The notes under the pieces were generated by a model. That model ran no database searches. It was not told where the DNA came from and was given only the letters and a program-made list of their open reading frames with translations. A stretch of 13,895 nt of DNA from JBNJEM01 sp051745935 (GTDB lineage Bacteria > Planctomycetota > Planctomycetia > Pirellulales > Pirellulaceae): contig JBNJEM010000134.1 in the NCBI GenBank assembly GCA_051745935.1, positions 1-13,895 on the forward strand, given 5' to 3'. Position 1 is the first letter of the stretch, and the number at the start of each line of letters is the position of its first letter. The translations under genes were made by a program, and so were the position numbers. Below, in pieces: positions 6,691 to 13,689 of this stretch.

Positions 6691-7674
6691 TTACTCGGTT
6701 GCCGGTTCGCTTGGCTCCAACTCCAGAGTGGCGCCCTTGATCAATTTCAGCAATTCGCTATCGGTGGTGAGAATGAGCCGGGTCTTGCCGACCAATGCCT
6801 GTTTGAACACTTCCAGGCGCCGGAGGAGCGAGTAGAACTCGGGCGATTTGTTGTATGCCTCGGCGGTCATGGCAATCACTTTGGCGTCTGCTTCACCGTG
6901 AATTCGCGCCGACTTTTCTTCCATTTCCCCTTCGATGGCATCCAGTTCCTTCTGCGTTGTCCCGAGGATTCGGTTTTGCTCTTCCTTCGCTTCCGACTCG
7001 AACAGCATCGCGATCCGGTTCCGTTCGCTCCGCATCCGTTCGTACACGGAGTTTTTGACCGATGAAATGTAATTGACGCGTTTCACTTTCACCGTAACCA
7101 ATTCCATCCCATAGTTATTGGCTTTCAAATCGGCCACGACCTTTTCCAAAATCGTGTCTTCCATTTTGCCGCGGCCCATGGTCACGACCTCCCGCTCGTC
7201 CTTCTCCTCGCTGGCGATCTCCGTCATGGTTTCGCTGGCGTACTTCAGTTCCTTGTCGCTCGAACGCACCACATCAATCAGATCGTTGTTTGCCACGACA
7301 TTTCGCACGGCGGAATCGACCAGATCATCGAGAATCTTTTGGCCTTGCGTTTCGGTGCGTACCGCGCGAAAGAACTCATCCACGTTCGAGATATGCCACC
7401 GGGCCCAAATATCGATGAAGATTCGTTTCTTGTCAGCCGTTTGCATGCTTTCCGCGGCGCCGTCCCAGGGCAGCAGGCGCTTCTCCAACAGATGGACGTC
7501 TTGAACGAAGGGCATCTTCACGTGCAGGCCCGCTTGGGAGACGGATCGAACCGGCCGACCAAACTGCGTAACGACCGCTTGTTTTCCTTCCTGGAGCTGG
7601 AAAACAGTCGAATACAACACCACGACCGCTACCACCAGTATAACCACGACGATTATCGAGAACGTATTTTTCAT
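6691..7674 (-). CDS. hflC: HflC, SPFH-domain modulator of the FtsH protease
   Basis: 327 residues. One N-terminal membrane segment (about 5-25) is followed by the SPFH/Band-7 domain starting at QLQEGKQAVVTQFGRPVRSVSQAGLHVKMPF (26-56) and a long charged helical region (about 210-275). This helix contains the family's ER-M-RSERNRIA and ...IHGEADAKVIAMTAEAYNKSPEFYSLLRRLE segments. In known systems HflC and HflK build a cage around FtsH hexamers in the membrane and limit their access to membrane-protein substrates. The start codon overlaps the hflK stop as ATGA on the minus strand (7671-7674), so the two are translationally coupled. No feature is missing and the length fits the family. Confidence 0.97.
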   Translation of the reverse strand: MKNTFSIIVVVILVVAVVVLYSTVFQLQEGKQAVVTQFGRPVRSVSQAGLHVKMPFVQDVHLLEKRLLPWDGAAESMQTADKKRIFIDIWARWHISNVDEFFRAVRTETQGQKILDDLVDSAVRNVVANNDLIDVVRSSDKELKYASETMTEIASEEKDEREVVTMGRGKMEDTILEKVVADLKANNYGMELVTVKVKRVNYISSVKNSVYERMRSERNRIAMLFESEAKEEQNRILGTTQKELDAIEGEMEEKSARIHGEADAKVIAMTAEAYNKSPEFYSLLRRLEVFKQALVGKTRLILTTDSELLKLIKGATLELEPSEPATE

Positions 7675-8774
7675 CGCACACCTCCGCGAGTATTTCCAGC
7701 CGCGGAACGACCACTTTGGGTATTTCCGGCATCTAAATTCAACAGTGGAAGCAGACCTTCAACGGATTCGTCCAGGATGATCTTGTCGTCCACTTGCATC
7801 AGCACTTCCTCCATTGCTTCAAGATAGAGTCGCGTGCGAGTAACTTCGGGCGATTTTTCGTATTCCGTCAACTGGGCTTCGAACGCGGCTACTTCCCCTG
7901 TGGTTTCCAATGCGATGCGTTCGGCGTAACCTTCCGCCTCGGAAATCATCTGATCTCGTTTTCCCCGAGCGGCTGGAATCTTGCTGTTCCGCTCCCCTTT
8001 CGCTTCGTTGACCAGCCGTTCCTTGTTCTGCCTGGCGCGGTTCACTTCTTGAAACGCCTCCTTGACCTGCTCGGGAGGCGAAGTGCTCTGCAGCTTCACC
8101 GTGACAATCTCCACCCCCGCTTCGAAGTCGTCCAGCTTGTTCTGGATTTCCCGTTTGGCGTCCACGGCGATCGCCTCCCGTTCCAGCGTCAGCACCGAAT
8201 CGACGCTGACATCGCCCACCAGCCTTCGGAGCACGGATTCAGCGACATTGCTAATCGTGTCGGGCACGGCCGGATTCGGATCGTACTCCACCCCCACCGG
8301 CAGCGACGCTCGGGGGACGCCGTTAGCTGTTCCCATATTGAACAGATAAGCCGCCGGATCGCTTACCCGATATTGAACAATCCACTCCACATTCGCCAGA
8401 TTCAAATCCCCCGTCAACATCTCGGCCACGTCCATCTCTTGCTCGGTTTCCGGAGAGTAGTCGGTTACCCGCCCCGGACTTTCCGTCCTAAAGCCAAACT
8501 CCAGGACCTGCACGCGGCGCACCGGTACCTCATACACCGTTTCAATCGGCCAAGGCCACTTCATGTGCAGGCCCGGCTCGGTCGTCCGCTGATGCTGTCC
8601 GAAGCGTAGCACCACGCCCTGATCGCTGGCATCCACGCGATAGAACAACGTCGACGAGCCGAGTAGCACAATGAGCAGCGCAAGGCCCGCAAGGATTAAC
8701 GGCGTGCCCCTCCGAAGCCACCTCATGACCTCCTCGACCCGCTCGTCCTCGAACGGCCCGTGTCCTGTTGCCAT
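7671..8774 (-). CDS. hflK: HflK, SPFH-domain partner of HflC
   Basis: 367 residues. A cytoplasmic N-terminus of about 22 residues precedes one membrane segment (about 24-46). The SPFH domain then starts at DQGVVLRFGQHQRTTEPGLHMKWPWPIETV (51-80). It includes the family pattern ...LTGDLNLANVEWIVQYRVSDPAAYLFN. The helical part (about 250-330) has RARQNKERLVNEAKGERNSKIPAARGKRDQMISEAEGYAERI, close to the canonical E.coli-type helix. The C-terminus is short and Gly/Ser/Arg-rich (about 350-367). It is shorter at both ends than enterobacterial HflK, which has long Gly/Pro-rich ends. A strong purine ribosome site (ggggggag) lies about seven bases before ATG 8774. It is first in the two-gene operon. 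hflX is not in the window, and neither is ftsH. Confidence 0.97.
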   Translation of the reverse strand: MATGHGPFEDERVEEVMRWLRRGTPLILAGLALLIVLLGSSTLFYRVDASDQGVVLRFGQHQRTTEPGLHMKWPWPIETVYEVPVRRVQVLEFGFRTESPGRVTDYSPETEQEMDVAEMLTGDLNLANVEWIVQYRVSDPAAYLFNMGTANGVPRASLPVGVEYDPNPAVPDTISNVAESVLRRLVGDVSVDSVLTLEREAIAVDAKREIQNKLDDFEAGVEIVTVKLQSTSPPEQVKEAFQEVNRARQNKERLVNEAKGERNSKIPAARGKRDQMISEAEGYAERIALETTGEVAAFEAQLTEYEKSPEVTRTRLYLEAMEEVLMQVDDKIILDESVEGLLPLLNLDAGNTQSGRSAAGNTRGGVR

Positions 8775-9737
8775 GGTTTTCTCCCCCCTGAAAGAATCGA
8801 GTCGTTAAATCCAAGTAATCGTTCACCGGTGCCGCTCCACGGACTCACGCCCCTTGCCCCCTCGGCGGCTAAACAGTCGCGGAGCCCACGAATACCCTAT
8901 GACTATACCCCATGATTAAGCTCGCCCGGCAGCGAAAACAGGAATAGTCGCGCGCCACGATGACCAGCACGACACGCCCCCGTCGCGGCGATTCGACCAA
9001 AATCATGCCCTGTCGGCCGTGGCCAATGGCCCTGCCTGGCCCGAGCCTCCTATTGCATGAACTCCCCCTCAGGCCGAACTTCCAATCCATTTCCGCCAGC
9101 GCCAGCCCGACGCACCGGTCCAAAAAGCCACGACAAAACCAGGTGGGGCCCCCACATCCAACGAGTGTCGAGAGGGAAAACGCGGTTTTGTTAGCGGCGG
9201 AAAGACTCGTAACACTGGAGCTCACGAAGCGGAGATGGCGCCCCCCTGCCCTTTGGTCTAGTCCGCCCGGGTTTTTCAATACGCTTTATTGTAACGGCTA
9301 TGTCGATCTTGTCGCGAGGCGGGAGACAAAGGCTGTTGAGGGTGTTGGAAGGGAGGAAGCAGATATGTCGCGTTGTTCCCCTGCTTATCCGTTCCCCGCT
9401 TTAATTCCCTCCGTTGGCCGGACACCCCCCTCCCTTGGTCCTTGCCGTCCCTTTCGTCCTTCGTTCAACGCACCCAGCGGGGCGCAAGTCGCGACAAAAC
9501 AGAGTGCACTGACTTGGCGTTTCCCCTCCCCTCAGCACTTGGATGATTGGTAACTTTTTACCGAACTGAAGTCAGGCTCTTCCAGGCAATGAGGGTTGGA
9601 AAACGGCCCTGCGGAGCGCGCAGGCCGCCGGCCGCCGTCATGATCCTTGCCGACCCAACCCGCGGGCGAGCGGACTCTGGCCTTGCGGTTAAACGGGGTA
9701 CGTCATAAGGGATTTGTGATCACGAAGCCAGGATTCT
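8775..9737. other. ~960-bp geneless region upstream of hflK
   Basis: Open frames on both strands here (for example 8960-9553 plus, 8869-9279 minus) read as Pro/Ser/Arg-rich composition with no recognisable domain, so I call no gene. TATAGT on the minus strand (8907-8902) is a possible -10 for hflKC but has no -35. 9378-9475 is strongly C/T-rich on the plus strand. A hairpin, cctgcg-gagcg-cgcagg (9608-9624), has no T tract. Confidence 0.5.
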
Positions 9738-9751
9738 ACTTCAGACGGCTG

Positions 9752-9784
9752 TAGCCGTTCACGGGTGCCGCTAGACGGCCTGGA
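9752..9784 (+). repeat. outer arm of inverted repeat complex, left
   Basis: 33 bases identical at 31 positions to the reverse complement of 10695-10727. The sequence runs tagccgttcacgggt, then g or a, ccgcta, then g or c, and acggcctgga. Confidence 0.85.
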
Positions 9785-9876
9785 TACGGTAGTTCGCATG
9801 GATGCCATACGGTAGTTCGCATGGATGCCATACGGTAGTTCGTATGGATGCCATACGGTAGTTCGCATGGATGCCA
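9785..9876 (+). repeat. 23-bp tandem repeat, four units
   Basis: Units start at 9785, 9808, 9831 and 9854. Each reads tacggtagttcg, then catggatgcca; one unit has tatggatgcca. The final unit leads directly into the 19-base palindrome. The opposite arm near 10674-10694 has only one trace (gcatccatgc) and no tandem, so this expanded on one side only. Confidence 0.9.
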
Positions 9877-9983
9877 CGGGCTTGTCCCGTGGTGGTTCAC
9901 GCTCGCCGCTACAAACCGGCCAGACACACCACTGCTGGCCGTCGGTAGCGTGGAACGTAACGGACCACGGGACAAGCCCGTGG
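9874..9983 (+). repeat. palindrome-bounded inverted repeat, 110 bp
   Basis: Bounded by ccacgggcttgtcccgtgg (9874-9892) and its reverse complement (9965-9983). Each is itself a hairpin of seven base pairs with a five-base loop. The interior is imperfectly self-complementary and ends in a central hairpin, ggccag (9918-9923) with ctggcc (9935-9940). The opposite arm of the complex has a single palindrome at this place, so this 110-bp block looks inserted or duplicated. Confidence 0.75.
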
Positions 9984-10081
9984 CATTTGCACCTCGAAAA
10001 GCCTTTCCTCAATATGTGAAAACATGTGCAACGGACGTGCGAACGTCCGGGGATATCAGTCTTTTGCCCGTGAACGGTTAC
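9965..10081 (+). repeat. inner arm of inverted repeat complex, left
   Basis: 117 bases that match the reverse complement of 10567-10673 (107 bases). Landmarks in order: the 19-base palindrome, catttgcacct, ctttcctcaatatgtg, gcaacggacg, gcgaacg, ggatatcagtcttttgcccg, and tgaacggttac or tgaaccgttac. The left arm has an extra segment of about 10 bases (aaaacatgtg) next to aatatgtg. Confidence 0.9.
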
Positions 10082-10299
10082 AGACGGCTAAAGTGTTACG
10101 ATGATTTGATCTCGGCGGAAGTTGGATCGGGACCCGTTTTTCAGCCCGTAACGGCCGACTTTTTCGAGTGCCCAGACGGTTTGCGCCACAAGTGGATCAC
10201 GGCGCCACGCCGCAATGCGCCCTTATTGGCGACAGTCCTCGCACGCACCCCCCTTCGGCCCGTTTTTTTTCGATGAACTGACGCGATCCGCACGACCGA

Positions 10300-10402
10300 T
10301 ATATTTCAGGCGGTTGGATTTTTCGGGGTGGAAAGCGGCCCGGCGCAAGCCGTCCTCCCGTTGGTCGGACTCGCGGCGCGGAAAGTTATCCGCGACCGGT
10401 AT
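10300..10402 (+). repeat. ~100-bp intergenic repeat, copy 5
   Basis: Monomer lying in the spacer between the arms of the inverted repeat complex. It keeps the invariant core and the tatatttcaggcgg start. Its end reads gaccggtatgaa. Small changes are ggcgcgg for ggcggag and gttatcc for gtcatcc. It is co-oriented with the gene at 11036. Confidence 0.93.
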
Positions 10403-10566
10403 GAAAGGACGGAACGGGGGGCGATCACCTCGGCCCCAATTTGGAGATCTCCCTTCCTACATCCCAGCCCAATAGGAAGTTTCTGGGGCGAGTTCCACCC
10501 GCGCAATGACGGATCGCGCCACGCGATGTCCAAGTGGAAAACTCGATCAGCCGCTAAGAAAACCTG

Positions 10567-10673
10567 GTAACGGTTCACGGGCAAAAGACTGATATCCGCA
10601 GGCGTTCGCGCGTCCGTTGCACATATTGAGGAAAGACTTTGCTAGGTGCAAATGCCACGGGCTTGTCCCGTGG
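10567..10673 (-). repeat. inner arm of inverted repeat complex, right
   Basis: Reverse-complement partner of 9965-10081, separated from it by about 485 bp that include copy 5 of the other repeat. It contains the third 19-base palindrome of the window (10655-10673). Confidence 0.9.
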
Positions 10674-10694
10674 CATCCATGCGGGCTTTGCGTG

Positions 10695-10727
10695 TCCAGG
10701 CCGTGTAGCGGTACCCGTGAACGGCTA
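10695..10727 (-). repeat. outer arm of inverted repeat complex, right
   Basis: Partner of 9752-9784, at 31 of 33 positions. Outside it, gctaagaaaacctg (10724-10737) repeats 10555-10568 just beyond the inner arm, so short modules recur in a chain. Confidence 0.85.
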
Positions 10728-11035
10728 AGAAAACCTGATTGCCGGCGCCAACGTCCCCGCAGTGGGGAAAAGCCTGAACGGGCTGTTATGGGCGTTTGGC
10801 TTCGTACAGCCCGTGACAAAACGTACCGCTCGCTTCCAGAACGCGCTGGATTACGGGAAATGAGCATCGTCTTGTTCTGAATCCTGAGTTTGAGTAATCC
10901 AGTGCTCGACGGTAAGCGGTTGAACGGCGGTTCACTGTGGCGACAATCGCGTTTTGGCTTGCGCGGAAGGGCTTTTGGCTCCTTAGCCCCCCAAACGCTT
11001 TCATCGACCGAGTCGATGGGAAAAGGAATACACCT
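10728..11035. other. leader region of the 817-residue protein gene
   Basis: No separate gene. The coding frame stays open back to a GTG at 10937, but the extra residues are non-hydrophobic and unlike a leader, so I treat that part as untranslated. The strong ribosome site aaaaggaa lies at 11021-11028. TTGAGT at 10890-10895 with TAAGCG 17 bp later is at best a weak promoter. Confidence 0.45.
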
Positions 11036-13489
11036 GTGAGACAACGGCCGATCTTAACCGTAGCGGTATCGATCCCATTGCTTGTCAGCACGATCGCCAT
11101 CGCACGCCCGCTAGCTGTCCCGGGAGACGTTGATTCGCCGCGAGCGGGGGCGGCGCATGGAGCGAGGCTCCCTGAACTTAACGGTCCGGTTGCGCCTCCC
11201 GCCGTTCAACCCAGCGCCACGGATATTCAAAAGTCTTCCACCGAACGGCTTAATGGTGCCGAGAGGTCGAACAAGCGGCCGAGCACAAAGTCGGCGGCTG
11301 AATCGGGAGTCGAAGACGAGCCCGCTCGGCCCGAACGAACGACCGCTTCATCCACGGCGGCGTCCGGACGCCACGCCAATCGTCGCCAGCCCACGTGGCG
11401 ACCCACGCAGGCGGATGCCAAGGCTCCCGAGCCTCCTTTGCTTTTGGCGCGTCCGGTGGCCACCGCCGAGACCCCCACTGAGAAAGCCGAGACGGCGTCG
11501 CCGGTTGACCCTCTTGAGCCGACCGAACCGAAGGAGGGCGAACCTGGGCTACTCCCAATTCAAAAGGACGCGGTTCGTGAATTAAAAACGAGTCAGGACG
11601 TGCGGGCGTTTTTGTCCAACCCGGAAAGCGACGGCGAAACGCCCCGGCTGGCAAAGCCCAACAAGGCGCGACAGGACGCGAACCAAAACGATCACCAACA
11701 GCGGACAAGCCAAGCGATCGAGGCCCCGGAAGCGGATGGCGGGGTTGCGGAGTTTTTGGAACGGAAGTCTTCCGCGGCCGAGAGCGATTCTGATGCCCAA
11801 CACCTAGCCGGGAAGCCAAACGCGGAGCATCGCCAGAGCCCCTCCAGTGGCCGCCGCCCGCCGTCGGGACAGCCTTTGCCAGGGAAAAAGGTTGGTTCCC
11901 CCCCTTCCCCGAACACCTCCCCCGTCCCGGAGGGTGCGGTCGCCGACGAGTCGCCGGGCGACATGACACCGTCAGCGAGCACGGGGATTGAATTAGCGCA
12001 ACCACGCTCGGACACGCCTCCGGGGTTTAACCGCGACCAGGACGCAATCGAGCTGTCGCGGGACAATGGGGACGTGGGTGCGTTGTTACGGCGGAGTCCC
12101 CAAGAAAACGCTGCCGAAGAGTCAGGGAATTCGAGACCGGAGCGGCTCCCACAACCGGGCACTCGCGAAACGGATAACAAGAGCCAGTTGGCGGGCCCAC
12201 CCGCGGAGGGCGACGTCGCGGACGGCCAGGCGCTCGGAGACGGGGAGGCCGCGGCGGAGCTGGAATTGGCAGCTGAATCCCCGGACGATCCACAACCCGC
12301 GAAACAGGAGCAAGCCGGCGCGGAAAAAGCAAAGGGGGAAATCCCCGAGGCGGAAGAAGCCGACGGGGAAGAAGCCGACGCGGAAGAAGGCGACGCGGAA
12401 GACGGCGAGGGGGAAGAGGCGGCGGGGACAACCAATCGCCAGCCGGAGGGGGCAGCCCCCACGAATGGGGATGAAAAGAGCGTGCCGGACAAACCGGAAC
12501 AATTCAGCCCTCGGCTGCTGCGGCTACGCGATGGAGTCCGCGAGTGTCTGACCGATTACTACCAGCGTCCGGAGAATGTTCATCAGCGCAGTCCATGGGG
12601 GATCATGCATGACGTGATGGCCTACGGGGTGGACACGGAGCTACAGGCGGGGCGGGATCGCGTGAACGCCATCGGGTGGCTCTGCTACAATCGTCCGTGC
12701 CGCCAGTTGAAATTGTTTCAGTTCGATGGTCGATATCCCGTGCCGCGCAATGGTCCTGGCTATCAAGGGCACAAGGGACAGTTCCTGTCGATGTTGGCCT
12801 TGTCGCGGGTGAAGTCAACGTACCCGATGCGTGTCGACGGTCGGGACCTGACGGTTCAAGACCTGATTGAATACGAAAAAGCGACCTGCCGTTCAAATAT
12901 GGAACTGACGTTCAAGCTGATCGGACTCGCCCACTACCTGCCCTCCGAGGCCACGTGGCGCGGCAAACGGGGACGCACGTGGAGCATTTCCCGGTTGCTG
13001 CAAGAAGAGCTGGCGCAGCCCATCAACGGTGCGGCTTGTGGTGGTACCCACCGGTTGATTGGCTACAGTGTGGCGGTCAGGAAGCGGCTCAAGGGAGGCG
13101 AGCCGTTGGAGGGCCAGTGGTTGCGGGCTCACAAGTACGTGGACGCATACCATAAACACGCGGTCAAGCTGCAAAATCGCGACGGTAGTTTCAGTACCAA
13201 TTGGTTCAAGGGGCGGGGGGCGAAACGGGATGTGGATCGGCGAGTTCAAACCACGGGACACATTTTGGAATGGCTTGTTTTTTCGCTGCCTAAGGATGAA
13301 TTGACCGACCCCCGGATCGTACGGGCCGTCACCTATCTGAATACGATGATGCTGAAGTACCGCCGCAGGGACTGGGAGAGTGGTCATCGCGGCCATGCGC
13401 TGCGAGCGTTGGCGCTGTACAACGAACGGGTTTTCGGCGATGAACCAGGGGAGCGGCGGGATTTACTGGCCCAGGGACCCGTGAAATAA
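11036..13489 (+). CDS. secreted protein with long disordered region and conserved-looking C-terminal helical domain, function unknown
   Basis: 817 residues. The start GTG 11036 is chosen because aaaaggaa ends eight bases upstream and the protein then opens with a proper signal peptide (basic MRQR, hydrophobic PILTVAVSIPLLVSTIAIA, about 1-27). Residues 28-488 are low-complexity: Pro, Ala, Glu, Ser and Asp rich, with three spaced copies of a short motif (176-197, 224-245, 334-355) and an acidic pentapeptide run (EEADG, EEADA, EEGDA and so on; 440-462) made by a 15-bp tandem repeat at 12353-12412. Residues 489-803 form one folded, helix-rich domain. It has Gly/His-rich turns GPGYQGHKGQFL (573-584), ACGGTHRL (667-674) and SGHRGHALRALALYN (782-796), plus QNRDGSFS (713-720), which resembles the QxxDGSW motif of alpha/alpha-barrel proteins. 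I recognise no family with certainty and assign no reaction. The stop codon touches the edge of repeat copy 6. Confidence 0.88.
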   Translation: MRQRPILTVAVSIPLLVSTIAIARPLAVPGDVDSPRAGAAHGARLPELNGPVAPPAVQPSATDIQKSSTERLNGAERSNKRPSTKSAAESGVEDEPARPERTTASSTAASGRHANRRQPTWRPTQADAKAPEPPLLLARPVATAETPTEKAETASPVDPLEPTEPKEGEPGLLPIQKDAVRELKTSQDVRAFLSNPESDGETPRLAKPNKARQDANQNDHQQRTSQAIEAPEADGGVAEFLERKSSAAESDSDAQHLAGKPNAEHRQSPSSGRRPPSGQPLPGKKVGSPPSPNTSPVPEGAVADESPGDMTPSASTGIELAQPRSDTPPGFNRDQDAIELSRDNGDVGALLRRSPQENAAEESGNSRPERLPQPGTRETDNKSQLAGPPAEGDVADGQALGDGEAAAELELAAESPDDPQPAKQEQAGAEKAKGEIPEAEEADGEEADAEEGDAEDGEGEEAAGTTNRQPEGAAPTNGDEKSVPDKPEQFSPRLLRLRDGVRECLTDYYQRPENVHQRSPWGIMHDVMAYGVDTELQAGRDRVNAIGWLCYNRPCRQLKLFQFDGRYPVPRNGPGYQGHKGQFLSMLALSRVKSTYPMRVDGRDLTVQDLIEYEKATCRSNMELTFKLIGLAHYLPSEATWRGKRGRTWSISRLLQEELAQPINGAACGGTHRLIGYSVAVRKRLKGGEPLEGQWLRAHKYVDAYHKHAVKLQNRDGSFSTNWFKGRGAKRDVDRRVQTTGHILEWLVFSLPKDELTDPRIVRAVTYLNTMMLKYRRRDWESGHRGHALRALALYNERVFGDEPGERRDLLAQGPVK

Positions 13490-13586
13490 ATTTCAGGCGG
13501 TTGGATTGTCCCGGATGGAAAGTTGCCCGACGCAAGCCGTCCTCCCGTTGGTCGGACTGGCGGCGGCGAAAGTCATCCGTGACCGG
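13488..13586 (+). repeat. ~100-bp intergenic repeat, copy 6 (first of a tandem pair)
   Basis: Starts at ataaatttcaggcgg, so its first bases are shared with the stop codon of the preceding gene. It shares gattgtcccgg with copy 7 only. The period to copy 7 is 100 bp. Confidence 0.93.
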
Positions 13587-13689
13587 TATATTTCAGGCGG
13601 TTGGATTGTCCCGGGTGGACAGCGGCCCGACGCAAGCCGTCCTCCCGTTGGTCGGACTCGTGGCGGAGAAAGTCATCCGTGAGCGGTAC
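13587..13689 (+). repeat. ~100-bp intergenic repeat, copy 7 (second of a tandem pair)
   Basis: Full-length copy, ending gtgagcggtaca. In the first hairpin gtcc pairs with ggac here, whereas most other copies have ttcc with ggaa. This is a change on both sides that keeps pairing. The next 206 bases to the end of the window hold no gene I can support. Confidence 0.93.

Noticed and set aside
9340..9370. Signal recognition particle RNA, suggested by ggaagggaggaagcag
   Set aside because: The conserved apical loop sequence and the pairing arms around it do not match.
8960..9553. 197-codon plus-strand frame upstream of hflK
   Set aside because: Pro/Ser/Arg composition, no ribosome site, no recognisable motif, and it includes the C/T-rich tract.
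9785..9876. CRISPR array
   Set aside because: The 23-bp units abut with no spacers, and no cas-like gene is near.
10262..10270. Rho-independent terminator at the T8 tract
   Set aside because: The preceding sequence (acccccccttcggcccg type) has no G-rich partner for a stem, and no gene ends nearby.
10937..11035. N-terminal extension of the 817-residue protein from GTG 10937
   Set aside because: It would bury the signal peptide 33 residues in. The later GTG has a strong, well-spaced ribosome site.
12027..12492. Minus-strand frames of 134 to 266 codons opposite the disordered part of the 817-residue protein
   Set aside because: They are Pro/Arg or Ser/Ala monotonous shadows of the Glu/Ala/Asp-rich coding strand.
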